Notes under the pieces: model-generated
What the model was told of the DNA's origin: nothing
Database searches by the model: none
What the model saw: the letters and a program-made list of their open reading frames with translations, nothing else
Position numbers and translations under genes: made by a program
Part shown: in pieces, positions 1-5,188 of the stretch
Numbering within the stretch: the stretch's first letter is position 1
Layout of the letters: every line of letters begins with the position of its first letter
NCBI GenBank assembly: GCA_903827085.1
Contig: CAIKHC010000205.1
Coordinates: 1-6,277, forward strand
Direction: 5' to 3'
Length of the DNA: 6,277 nucleotides
Source of the DNA: an uncultured Candidatus Nemicrothrix sp.
GTDB taxonomy: Bacteria; Actinomycetota; Acidimicrobiia; Acidimicrobiales; Acidimicrobilacustridaceae

Positions 1-103
1 CACCGGAACATCGATTCATGTCGACGGAGGAACATGGGCCGGTGGCGGATGGCATCGCCCTGACTCCACTCGCCCCGATCACTGGAGCAGTGAAGATGTC
101 TGA
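1..103 (+). CDS. C-terminal end of an SDR family oxidoreductase (5' end outside window)
   Basis: Frame 2 is open from the window edge to a TGA at 101-103 and encodes 33 residues beginning TGTSIHVDGGTWAGGWHR. This is the classical C-terminal end of a short-chain dehydrogenase: the (V/I)TG-x-x-(I/L)-x-VDGG strand that closes the Rossmann fold, followed by a GGW-type tail common in actinobacterial SDRs. The rest of the gene, with its cofactor and catalytic motifs, lies upstream of the window. Its last 8 bases (96-103, ATGTCTGA) overlap the start of the next SDR gene, so the two are probably translationally coupled in one operon. The identification rests on a short but characteristic motif. The substrate is unknown. 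Confidence 0.8.
   Translation, partial: TGTSIHVDGGTWAGGGWHRPDSTRPDHWSSEDV
84..87 (+). promoter_or_regulatory. Ribosome binding site GGAG for the SDR starting at 96
   Basis: GGAG lies 8 nt before the ATG at 96, inside the 3' end of the upstream SDR gene. The in-frame ATG at 18 has no purine-rich site before it and sits inside the VDGG motif codons of the upstream gene, so this site decides in favour of 96. Confidence 0.6.
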
Positions 104-950
104 ACTGAGCAACCCTTGGGGTCTCGAGGGCCTTTCCGTTGTCGTGATGGGTGCAGGGGGTGGAGGCATCGGCACATCCATCAGTCGCTTTCTCGGTCAC
201 GCCGGTGCAGCGGTTGTTGCCGTGGACATCGACGCCGAGAAGTTGAAGGTCTGCACCGATGCCCTTGCAGCCGACGGCACCAAACACATCGGCCTCATTG
301 CCGATGGTCGCGACAAGGCAGCCGTTGCCGAAGTTGTCGACAAGGCCTGCGAACTCGCGCCGTTACGCGGTTCGGTGCAGGTTGCCGGCGGAATGTGGCC
401 ACCGCAATGGGCACCGTTTGCCAGTGACGACCCAGCATTCGACGACGTCATGGCGCTCAACTTTGGTTCGACCGTCAACACCGTTCGCGCCGTTGGTCGA
501 CGCCTTGTTGAACAGGGCAATGGCGGAACCCTGTGCAACATCGCCACGACTTCGGCGCTCAATGGCATGCCCTACGGATCGGCCTACGCTGCCGCCAAGG
601 CCGCAGTGTTGTCGCTCACTCGTTCACTCTCCATCGAATGGGGAAGCCGCAACATTCGCATCAACGCAGTCGCGCCCGGTTCGATCGCTACACCAAAGAG
701 TGCATCAACCCGCAAGGTTGGTGACACCGACGGCAACGATCTTGATGTCATCCCCATGCGTCGACGCGGCACCAGCGACGACATCGCCAAGGGCGTGTTG
801 TTCATGATGTCCGATATGTCGGCGTACGTCACCGGTCAGGTGCTGTGCGTCGACGGCGGGACCTCAGTGCGCCCCACTTATAACGACAGTGAAGAACTCC
901 CTGTGTTCGTGCACAACGAAGAACTGCGCGCCCGACTCAAAGACTGGTAA
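96..950 (+). CDS. SDR family NAD(P)-dependent oxidoreductase, Thr at catalytic Ser position
   Basis: A 284-residue cytosolic short-chain dehydrogenase/reductase, expected to interconvert an alcohol and a ketone with a nicotinamide cofactor; the substrate is not identifiable. A glycine-rich cofactor loop GAGGGGIG spans residues 19-26 and is one residue longer than the usual TGxxxGIG. Asp44 ends strand beta-2, which favours NAD(H). The NNAG motif is replaced by VAGG near 96-99. Asn122, Tyr164 and Lys168 (YAAAK) are in place, but 13 residues before the Tyr, where Ser is usual, stands Thr151, with Ser153 two residues later. VTGQ...VDGG (245-255) closes the fold, and an unusually long charged tail follows. 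The ORF is open from the window edge and has an ATG at 18, but 96 is chosen because the upstream SDR stops at 103, GGAG precedes 96, and the family N-terminus fits. It overlaps the convergent SDR by 14 bp at its 3' end. Confidence 0.9.
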   Translation: MSELSNPWGLEGLSVVVMGAGGGGIGTSISRFLGHAGAAVVAVDIDAEKLKVCTDALAADGTKHIGLIADGRDKAAVAEVVDKACELAPLRGSVQVAGGMWPPQWAPFASDDPAFDDVMALNFGSTVNTVRAVGRRLVEQGNGGTLCNIATTSALNGMPYGSAYAAAKAAVLSLTRSLSIEWGSRNIRINAVAPGSIATPKSASTRKVGDTDGNDLDVIPMRRRGTSDDIAKGVLFMMSDMSAYVTGQVLCVDGGTSVRPTYNDSEELPVFVHNEELRARLKDW

Positions 951-1713
951 ATCGACCGCCGCTCACCACGAGCGTCTGGCCGGTGACATAGCGCGCTTCG
1001 TCGCTGCACAAAAACACCGAAGGCGGGCCAATATCGGTCTCGGGGTCGCCAAGGCGACCAAGCGGCACAAGCCCTTCGATGCGCTTGACGCGCTCGGGTT
1101 CAAGAATCTTCATGTTCTCAAGTGCAGGCGATATCGCCAATGGAGCAACGCTATTGACGCGAATGTGATCGGGCCCCCATTCGCGCGCAAGTGCACGAAC
1201 AAATCCGCGTTGTGCCGCTTTCACTGCGCTGTAGAACGGCGCACGCTCTGAGCCTTCAATGCCGGCGGGTGAACTCATAAGCAAATATGCGCCCTTCGAT
1301 TTCTGAAGGTGCGGGTAGGCCTGCACCGCAAGGCGCCAGGTGGCGCGCACGGTTACCGACGAATGGTCTTCCCACTCATCAAGCGTCGTGTTCTCGAAGT
1401 CGGTTGCTTCACTTGACCGCCCACTGACGGCGTTGTGCACCACCGCATCGAGACGACCGTAATCAGCCACCAATTGCGCAATTGCTGCAGCGCTTTGGGC
1501 GGCATCGGTGACATCACAACGCAAGATCACTGGCGTGCCACCAGCAGCTGCAACATCGGCCGCAGTTTCCTCAGCTGCTTCTGGGCGACGCACACCGATT
1601 CCAACGATTGCGCCCGCTGTACCAAAGGCAGCGGAAACACCCCGGCCGACACCAGCGCCAGCACCAGTGACAAGAACAACTCTTCCGTCCATCAAACCCT
1701 GAAGCCCGCTCAT
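937..1713 (-). CDS. SDR family oxidoreductase with Ser-Tyr-Lys triad
   Basis: A 258-residue classical SDR, the length usual for FabG-like oxidoreductases. The cofactor motif TGAGAGVG is at residues 16-23. Strand beta-2 ends in GIGVRRPE (38-45) with Arg42-Arg43 and no Asp, which suggests NADP(H). CDVTD (66-70) contacts the adenine, and HNAV (93-96) stands where NNAG is usual. The catalytic residues are Ser148, Tyr161 and Lys165 (YSAVK). The fourth tetrad residue, Asn, aligns by spacing with Thr121. The C-terminus has YVTGQTLVVSGG (242-253), close to the family VTGQ-x-x-x-VDGG. The start overlaps the stop of the upstream minus-strand gene by 4 bp (ATGA, 1710-1713), so translation is probably coupled and the two proteins made together. 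It is likely an active dehydrogenase or reductase of unknown substrate, possibly with its catalytically dead neighbour as partner. Confidence 0.9.
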   Translation of the reverse strand: MSGLQGLMDGRVVLVTGAGAGVGRGVSAAFGTAGAIVGIGVRRPEAAEETAADVAAAGGTPVILRCDVTDAAQSAAAIAQLVADYGRLDAVVHNAVSGRSSEATDFENTTLDEWEDHSSVTVRATWRLAVQAYPHLQKSKGAYLLMSSPAGIEGSERAPFYSAVKAAQRGFVRALAREWGPDHIRVNSVAPLAISPALENMKILEPERVKRIEGLVPLGRLGDPETDIGPPSVFLCSDEARYVTGQTLVVSGGRFTSL

Positions 1714-2405
1714 GGCTGCATCACCGTTCCGCGATCGGCAACCAACAGTGCACCGGTGATGGCAGCAGCTGCGGGCGTGGCCAACATGTCTAGAAGTCCA
1801 ACTACATCGTCAATGGCAGAACCTGGAGGCAACGCCGGTTGGCCAAGCACCGGCACGACCGGCACCGCGACAGCACCTGCGCCACCATCAACGTCAGCGC
1901 CGAGCATGAATGCAGCAAGTTCCACTTCGACTGTGTTCACCGTGATCGAACGGGCGCCCCAGCGACGAGCAACTGCTTTCGCCATCACTCGGATCGCCTC
2001 CACCGCAGTGCACAGCGGAACGAGATCGGCCACGCCCGTCGTGGCGACCGTGGGAAGGATCAGAATGACGCGACCACCGTCGGCAAGCACTCCGTAGGCC
2101 TGTTGCAACGTGACGAACGCAGCGCGCATCGAATGTTCTGCCGCTTGATCCCATTGATCTTCTGTCAGCGAAGTGATCGGCGCGGCGCGAAACGCAGACG
2201 GATCGATAGCGGCAAGTACGACACGATCAACCGTTCCGGACCCCACAAGCGAACGGAGTGACTCGCTGACCGCCGCAACATCGGTGAGATCGAGTGACGA
2301 GTTGGTCTCGATCACCACATCGCCTCGACCCCGAAGCCTTGTGGCGATCGATGTCCCGATACCTGAGCCTGTTGTGATGACAAGTGTTCGTGATGCTGTC
2401 GCCAT
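1710..2405 (-). CDS. SDR-fold pseudoenzyme lacking the catalytic tetrad
   Basis: A 231-residue protein with the outline of an SDR but degenerate motifs. The N-terminal strand leads into TTGSGIG (11-17), where the first Gly of GxxxGIG is Thr. The helix before the catalytic strand (EDQWDQAAEHSMRAAF) and the strand itself (GRVILILPTV) are recognisable, as is the post-catalytic segment ARRWGARSITVNTV (145-158). Aligned by the family spacing, Asn-Ser-Tyr-Lys is replaced by Ser92, Thr119, Cys132 and Glu136, so ordinary SDR chemistry should be impossible. The C-terminal VDGG is replaced by VADRG. The frame is intact, starts with an excellent Shine-Dalgarno and overlaps the next SDR by 4 bp, so it is an expressed gene rather than a decaying one. 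I infer a structural or regulatory subunit, perhaps pairing with the downstream SDR. Nicotinamide binding may or may not be kept. Confidence 0.8.
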   Translation of the reverse strand: MATASRTLVITTGSGIGTSIATRLRGRGDVVIETNSSLDLTDVAAVSESLRSLVGSGTVDRVVLAAIDPSAFRAAPITSLTEDQWDQAAEHSMRAAFVTLQQAYGVLADGGRVILILPTVATTGVADLVPLCTAVEAIRVMAKAVARRWGARSITVNTVEVELAAFMLGADVDGGAGAVAVPVVPVLGQPALPPGSAIDDVVGLLDMLATPAAAAITGALLVADRGTVMQP

Positions 2406-2411
2406 AACGAT

Positions 2412-2417
2412 CCTCCT
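2412..2417 (-). promoter_or_regulatory. Strong ribosome binding site AGGAGG for the SDR-like gene
   Basis: On the minus strand AGGAGG stands 6 nt before the ATG at 2405-2403. It fixes that start and contrasts with the divergent MFS gene, which shows no ribosome binding site. Confidence 0.8.
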
Positions 2418-2426
2418 GAGATCGAA

Positions 2427-2432
2427 ACGCTA
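2427..2432 (-). promoter_or_regulatory. Candidate -10 element TAGCGT of the minus-strand SDR operon
   Basis: TAGCGT on the minus strand fits TANNNT. Transcription starting about 7 nt downstream (near 2420) would give a leader of about 15 nt carrying the AGGAGG near its 5' end. No convincing -35 box is visible, so this is a position-based prediction. Confidence 0.35.
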
Positions 2433-2468
2433 GTTCCCAACTTCTTCGAGCGAATCACTCTCTGCCGG

Positions 2469-2474
2469 TAGTCT
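2469..2474 (+). promoter_or_regulatory. Candidate -10 element TAGTCT for a leaderless MFS transcript
   Basis: TAGTCT fits TANNNT and is followed by exactly 6 nt and then the GTG start at 2481, so transcription would begin at the start codon. No Shine-Dalgarno precedes the GTG. The same spacing recurs before the genes at 4572 and 5186. No clear -35 box is seen. Confidence 0.5.
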
Positions 2475-2480
2475 CCATCG

Positions 2481-3911
2481 GTGGACAGGGGGAAGCAGCG
2501 GCGGGTTCTCGTCGCGACGATGCTCGGCGTTTTTGTGTCGGGCTGGCCCGCGGTCATTCTCGTTGCCGCACTTCCGGAAATCGGCGACAACCTTGACGCG
2601 TCCACTTCGACGCTCTCGTGGGTGCTTTCGCTTCCGATGCTGGTCGGTGCCGTCATGCTTCCCACCTTCGGTCGACTCGGTGATCTCAAGGGACAGCGCC
2701 GCGTGTTCCTCATCGGCCTCACCGTGTGCGGTGCCGCCGCAATCCTCACCGCACTGTCATGGAATGCCGCCTCGCTCATCATTTTTCGAACCATTAGCCA
2801 GACCGCCGGCTTTGCCACCGCACCGACCGCAGTTGCGCTCATCATGGAGACGTTTCCACTCGACGCGCGCCCCAAGGCTCTCGGCATGTGGGCGTTTGTT
2901 TCCGCTGCCGCACCCGCTCTTGGTCTGGCCTTTGGCGGCCCAATGGTCGAGGCCCTCAGTTGGCGCGGGGTATTCCTTGCGCAGGGTGTTCTCGCTCTCG
3001 CGTTTCTCCCGTTCTGCTTGCGCTGGCTCACCGAAACGCAACGTCGATCCAACATCGGTTTCGACGTCGCAGGCGGAATCACCCTCATGCTGGGAACAGG
3101 ATCGATCCTGCTGTATCTCGATCGAGGTGGATCCTGGGGTTGGACGCAACCAATCGAACTGGCATTGCTTGTTGCCGCACCCATGCTCATTCTTTTATTC
3201 ATTCGCATCGAAAAACGCGCCAAGTTTCCTCTCCTACCGACTGGCCTTCTCGCCAATCCTGCATATTCAATGCCCGCAGTTTCTGAATTCTTTTCGCAGG
3301 CCTCAAGCAATGCCGTCTTCTTCTCCGCTCCGCTGCTGCTTCAACAACGGTTTGGAAAGTCGATTGCCGAAACGGCGTTCCTCATGCTGCCGCTGCCGCT
3401 CGGCATGTGCTTCGGCGCAATTCTCGGGGGCCGTGTCGCGGCGAAATTTGGCGAACGCCGGGGAGGACTCATTGGCACCAGTTCAATGGCTCTTTCAATG
3501 CTGCTGTTCCTCGCCGGCTACAACACTGAATCAATGGGACTTGTCACCCTGGCTCTCATCATTCAGGGAATCGCCAACGGATTCGTTCGGCCAGCAGTCG
3601 CATCTGCTGGTGGCGCGGCACTGAGCCCTGAGTACTTCGGCGTCGGCATGGCCACATTGCGCATGATCGCGTTGCTCGGATCAACGATGGGCATCAGCAT
3701 TGCGCTCGCGGCATCGGTCATCGGTGGCTTCAGAGCGATCTACATCACAACATTTGCTCTTGCCCTGATCTCGACAGCAACTATGACTCGGGTCGTCTCC
3801 CACAAGCGCTTTACTGGCACGCCCGAAGAACGCAAGGCTCAGGAACGCGAACTCTTGAAGGATATGGAAACCGAAGCCGGCCTCACCACACTGCCTGCTT
3901 TTGAAGGCTGA
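2481..3911 (+). CDS. MFS transporter, DHA2-like (drug:H+ antiporter family) permease
   Basis: A 476-residue integral membrane protein of the major facilitator superfamily. Its length, and the roughly 13-14 hydrophobic segments I count, fit the 14-segment DHA2 drug/proton antiporters. Motif A-like GRLGDLKGQRR (64-74) follows the second segment. LSWVLSLPMLVGAVMLP (45-61), WRGVFLAQGVLAL (161-173) and the linker DVAGGITLML (195-204) match the pattern of DHA2 proteins. The second half carries a weaker repeat, GGRVAAKFGERRGG (316-329). The C-terminus is a short charged cytoplasmic tail from about 440. Start: GTG at 2481, 6 nt after TAGTCT, leaves a basic N-terminus (DRGKQRR) before segment 1. An ATG at 2520 would cut into that segment. 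It is probably a proton-driven exporter of a small organic compound; the substrate is unknown. The gene that follows begins 2 nt after the stop and likely shares its mRNA. Confidence 0.88.
   Translation: MDRGKQRRVLVATMLGVFVSGWPAVILVAALPEIGDNLDASTSTLSWVLSLPMLVGAVMLPTFGRLGDLKGQRRVFLIGLTVCGAAAILTALSWNAASLIIFRTISQTAGFATAPTAVALIMETFPLDARPKALGMWAFVSAAAPALGLAFGGPMVEALSWRGVFLAQGVLALAFLPFCLRWLTETQRRSNIGFDVAGGITLMLGTGSILLYLDRGGSWGWTQPIELALLVAAPMLILLFIRIEKRAKFPLLPTGLLANPAYSMPAVSEFFSQASSNAVFFSAPLLLQQRFGKSIAETAFLMLPLPLGMCFGAILGGRVAAKFGERRGGLIGTSSMALSMLLFLAGYNTESMGLVTLALIIQGIANGFVRPAVASAGGAALSPEYFGVGMATLRMIALLGSTMGISIALAASVIGGFRAIYITTFALALISTATMTRVVSHKRFTGTPEERKAQERELLKDMETEAGLTTLPAFEG
3903..3907 (+). promoter_or_regulatory. 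Ribosome binding site GAAGG within the end of the MFS gene
   Basis: GAAGG ends 6 nt before the ATG at 3914 and lies in the last codons of the MFS gene, which fits translational coupling in one operon. Confidence 0.5.
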
Positions 3912-3913
3912 CG

Positions 3914-4540
3914 ATGGCTGAATTAATCACCACCCCAAGCGCCGTTCTCTATCTCGCAACATGGCTTCCAGCGCGCTTGCATGGGCAGTTCTCAGCCTGG
4001 TGCGACGATCACCATCGCGAGCAACTCGTCCTGCCTGGATTCCGACGAGCACGACGTTTCGAGTGGGTCAGCGGTGGGCGCGACGATGATCCACCGCAGT
4101 ACCTCACGATGTATGACCTCGACTCCCTTGCAGCACTCCATACCGAGGCGTATGTCGAACACACGAAATCCTCAGGCGGCCTCCCTGATTTTCTTCGCGG
4201 ACATATTCGAGTGCAGCGACGTGATTGCAACCTGATTGCAGCACTTCCCGCTTCCTGGTGGCCACCAACGCATACGCCGCTTCTCAATCTCTTCCAACTG
4301 AACGACGATGAGTTGGCCGTTGGCCTTCAGGAACACATTTCGAAGTTCACAGCAACGTCGGCAGCGCCAATTCCTGACTTCACCCTTCGAATTATCGATA
4401 GCGATGACGACGAACCGATCGTGTTAGTCGATCATGACGACGCGGCCACAGCCTTGATCGACACGATCACCGCTGCAAGCGGATCGCTGCGTTCGTCGTG
4501 GCGCTGTGTCTTCGATGAACAATCCAACAGGTCTGAATAG
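3914..4540 (+). CDS. Conserved protein of unknown function, EthD-like dimeric alpha+beta-barrel resemblance
   Basis: A 208-residue soluble protein with no signal peptide. Residues 25-50 read as FSAWCDDHH...LPGF-(x)4-RRFE, followed by PPQYLTMYDLDS (60-71). This resembles the N(x)WYDxxH...PGF...RR...YLxxYxl pattern of small ferredoxin-like dimeric alpha+beta-barrel proteins related to EthD or DUF4286 (from memory). In those, the Trp-Tyr-Asp and His line a pocket that binds an organic ligand; here the Tyr is Cys30. The second half (about 103-205) may be a degenerate second barrel repeat (NLIAALPASWWPP, then LNLFQLNDDE), but lacks the WYD..H motif. It starts 2 nt after the MFS stop with its own ribosome binding site. 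Context suggests a job with the compound moved by that transporter, such as binding, isomerising or sensing it. I assign no reaction. Confidence 0.7.
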   Translation: MAELITTPSAVLYLATWLPARLHGQFSAWCDDHHREQLVLPGFRRARRFEWVSGGRDDDPPQYLTMYDLDSLAALHTEAYVEHTKSSGGLPDFLRGHIRVQRRDCNLIAALPASWWPPTHTPLLNLFQLNDDELAVGLQEHISKFTATSAAPIPDFTLRIIDSDDDEPIVLVDHDDAATALIDTITAASGSLRSSWRCVFDEQSNRSE

Positions 4541-4559
4541 GCATAGCTCCGCAGCCTTC

Positions 4560-4565
4560 TAGGAT
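4560..4565 (+). promoter_or_regulatory. Candidate -10 element TAGGAT for a leaderless phosphatase transcript
   Basis: TAGGAT matches TANNNT. Six nt later, at 4572, begins an in-frame ATC codon that aligns with the first residue of the phosphatase family. Its TAG is also the in-frame upstream stop, so the gene cannot begin before 4563. Confidence 0.5.
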
Positions 4566-4571
4566 CACGAA

Positions 4572-5159
4572 ATCGAAATCTTGATCATCTGCTCCGGTAA
4601 TACCTGTCGGTCGCCAATGGCGATGGGCCTCCTTGCGCATCACCTCACACTTCGCGGCATGGAAGCACGTGTGCATTCGGCCGGAACTCTTGGTTGGGGA
4701 GGACCCGCAACCAACCACGCCGTCGAGACACTTGCCGGTCGCGGCCTCGACCTTTCTGCACACGAAAGTCGCCGCATCAAGGGCGAAGACGTTGCCGAAG
4801 CTGATCTCATCATCGGCGTGACTCGTGATCATGTTCACGGCATCGTCATCCACGATCAGGCCGCGCTTGAACGCACCTTTGTTATGGGCGAGATCGTCCG
4901 GTTGGGCAACAAGGTTGGGCCCCGTAAACCTGGGCAATCGGTTCGCGAGTGGTGCGCCACCGTTGCAGCGCTACGACCCCCCAACCGACCTGCCGGAATT
5001 GCCGCTGACGACATCGCTGATCCAGTCGGTGAAGGTCTTGAGGTCTATGCCGCCACCGCAGACAAACTCGACAGACTCTGCGCCGCAACCGCCGCTCTCC
5101 TCGTCCCTCACGGGGCTCACGGGGAAGTGGTCGACATCGACCCGCTTCTCGAGCGTTGA
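4572..5159 (+). CDS. Low-molecular-weight protein phosphatase, YwlE-like, apparent ATC start
   Basis: A 195-residue cytosolic LMW phosphatase. The P-loop is CSGNTCRS, Cys7 to Ser14, fitting C-x5-R-(S/T): Cys7 forms the phosphocysteine and Arg13 binds phosphate. SAGT is at 36-39, and the general acid lies in DIADPVG with Asp150. Thr11 in the P-loop, and DP followed by V-G rather than an aromatic residue, resemble the arginine phosphatase YwlE of Bacillus, where a Thr at this place favours phosphoarginine. Tyrosine phosphatase or arsenate-reductase-like activity remains possible. Relative to YwlE it has an insertion around 110-145 and a C-terminal tail. Start: the only ordinary start codon is TTG at 4581, which leaves just MII before the catalytic Cys and clips strand beta-1. 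Starting at ATC 4572 gives MEILIIC, matching the family M-x-I-L-F-V-C with Cys at 7, and lies 6 nt after TAGGAT. The stop is certain, the start inferred. Confidence 0.87.
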   Translation: MEILIICSGNTCRSPMAMGLLAHHLTLRGMEARVHSAGTLGWGGPATNHAVETLAGRGLDLSAHESRRIKGEDVAEADLIIGVTRDHVHGIVIHDQAALERTFVMGEIVRLGNKVGPRKPGQSVREWCATVAALRPPNRPAGIAADDIADPVGEGLEVYAATADKLDRLCAATAALLVPHGAHGEVVDIDPLLER

Positions 5160-5160
5160 T

Positions 5161-5188
5161 CATTCGCCTCCCCTAGGGTTGGCGAATG
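5161..5188 (+). repeat. 28-bp near-perfect dyad over promoter and start codon
   Basis: Arms CATTCGCC (5161-5168) and GGCGAATG (5181-5188) are exact reverse complements. The palindrome CCCTAGGG (5171-5178) is centred on the same point between them. Only the two pairs 5169/5180 and 5170/5179 fail, so 24 of 28 bases are symmetric. The structure begins 2 bp after the phosphatase stop, contains the -10 TAGGGT, and its right arm ends with the ATG at 5186. It has the form of an operator for a dimeric repressor. As RNA it could also form a hairpin at the phosphatase 3' end, but without a U tract. Confidence 0.75.
5174..5179 (+). promoter_or_regulatory. Candidate -10 element TAGGGT for a leaderless membrane-protein transcript
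   Basis: TAGGGT matches TANNNT and is followed by exactly 6 nt before the ATG at 5186. GGCGA just before the ATG is too close to be a useful Shine-Dalgarno, which fits a leaderless mRNA. The element sits at the centre of the 28-bp dyad. Confidence 0.5.

Noticed and set aside
34..63. GGAGG followed by ATG at 34 and a nine-codon frame, as a possible leader peptide
   Set aside because: The GGAGG is part of the GAC-GGA-GGA codons for the Asp-Gly-Gly of the upstream SDR motif; nothing suggests regulation.
18..95. N-terminal extension of the first SDR from the ATG at 18
   Set aside because: These bases are the conserved VDGG-GGW end of the upstream SDR in another frame. There is no ribosome site before 18, while GGAG precedes the ATG at 96.
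1435..2097. Plus-strand frame of 220 codons opposite the minus-strand SDR pair
   Set aside because: It is a Ser/Thr/Ala-rich shadow crossing the junction of two real genes, with no motif or ribosome site.
2408..2424. CGATC...GATCG hairpin enclosing the AGGAGG site of the SDR-like gene
   Set aside because: The arms are 5 bp, and the predicted transcript start near 2420 would leave one arm out of the mRNA.
2312..3310. Long minus-strand open frame (332 codons) opposite the MFS gene
   Set aside because: It is low-complexity, rich in Arg, Ser and Pro, has no recognisable motif, and is antisense to a clear 14-segment transporter; a shadow of GC-biased codons.
4568..4580. CGAAAT tandem repeat just before the TTG
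   Set aside because: There are only two copies of 6 bp, and they read as Glu-Ile codons of the proposed N-terminus. A slippage role cannot be supported.
4563..4586. Small inverted repeat GATCA...TGATC around the phosphatase start
   Set aside because: The arms are only 5 bp, built on the self-complementary GATC; too weak to call an operator.
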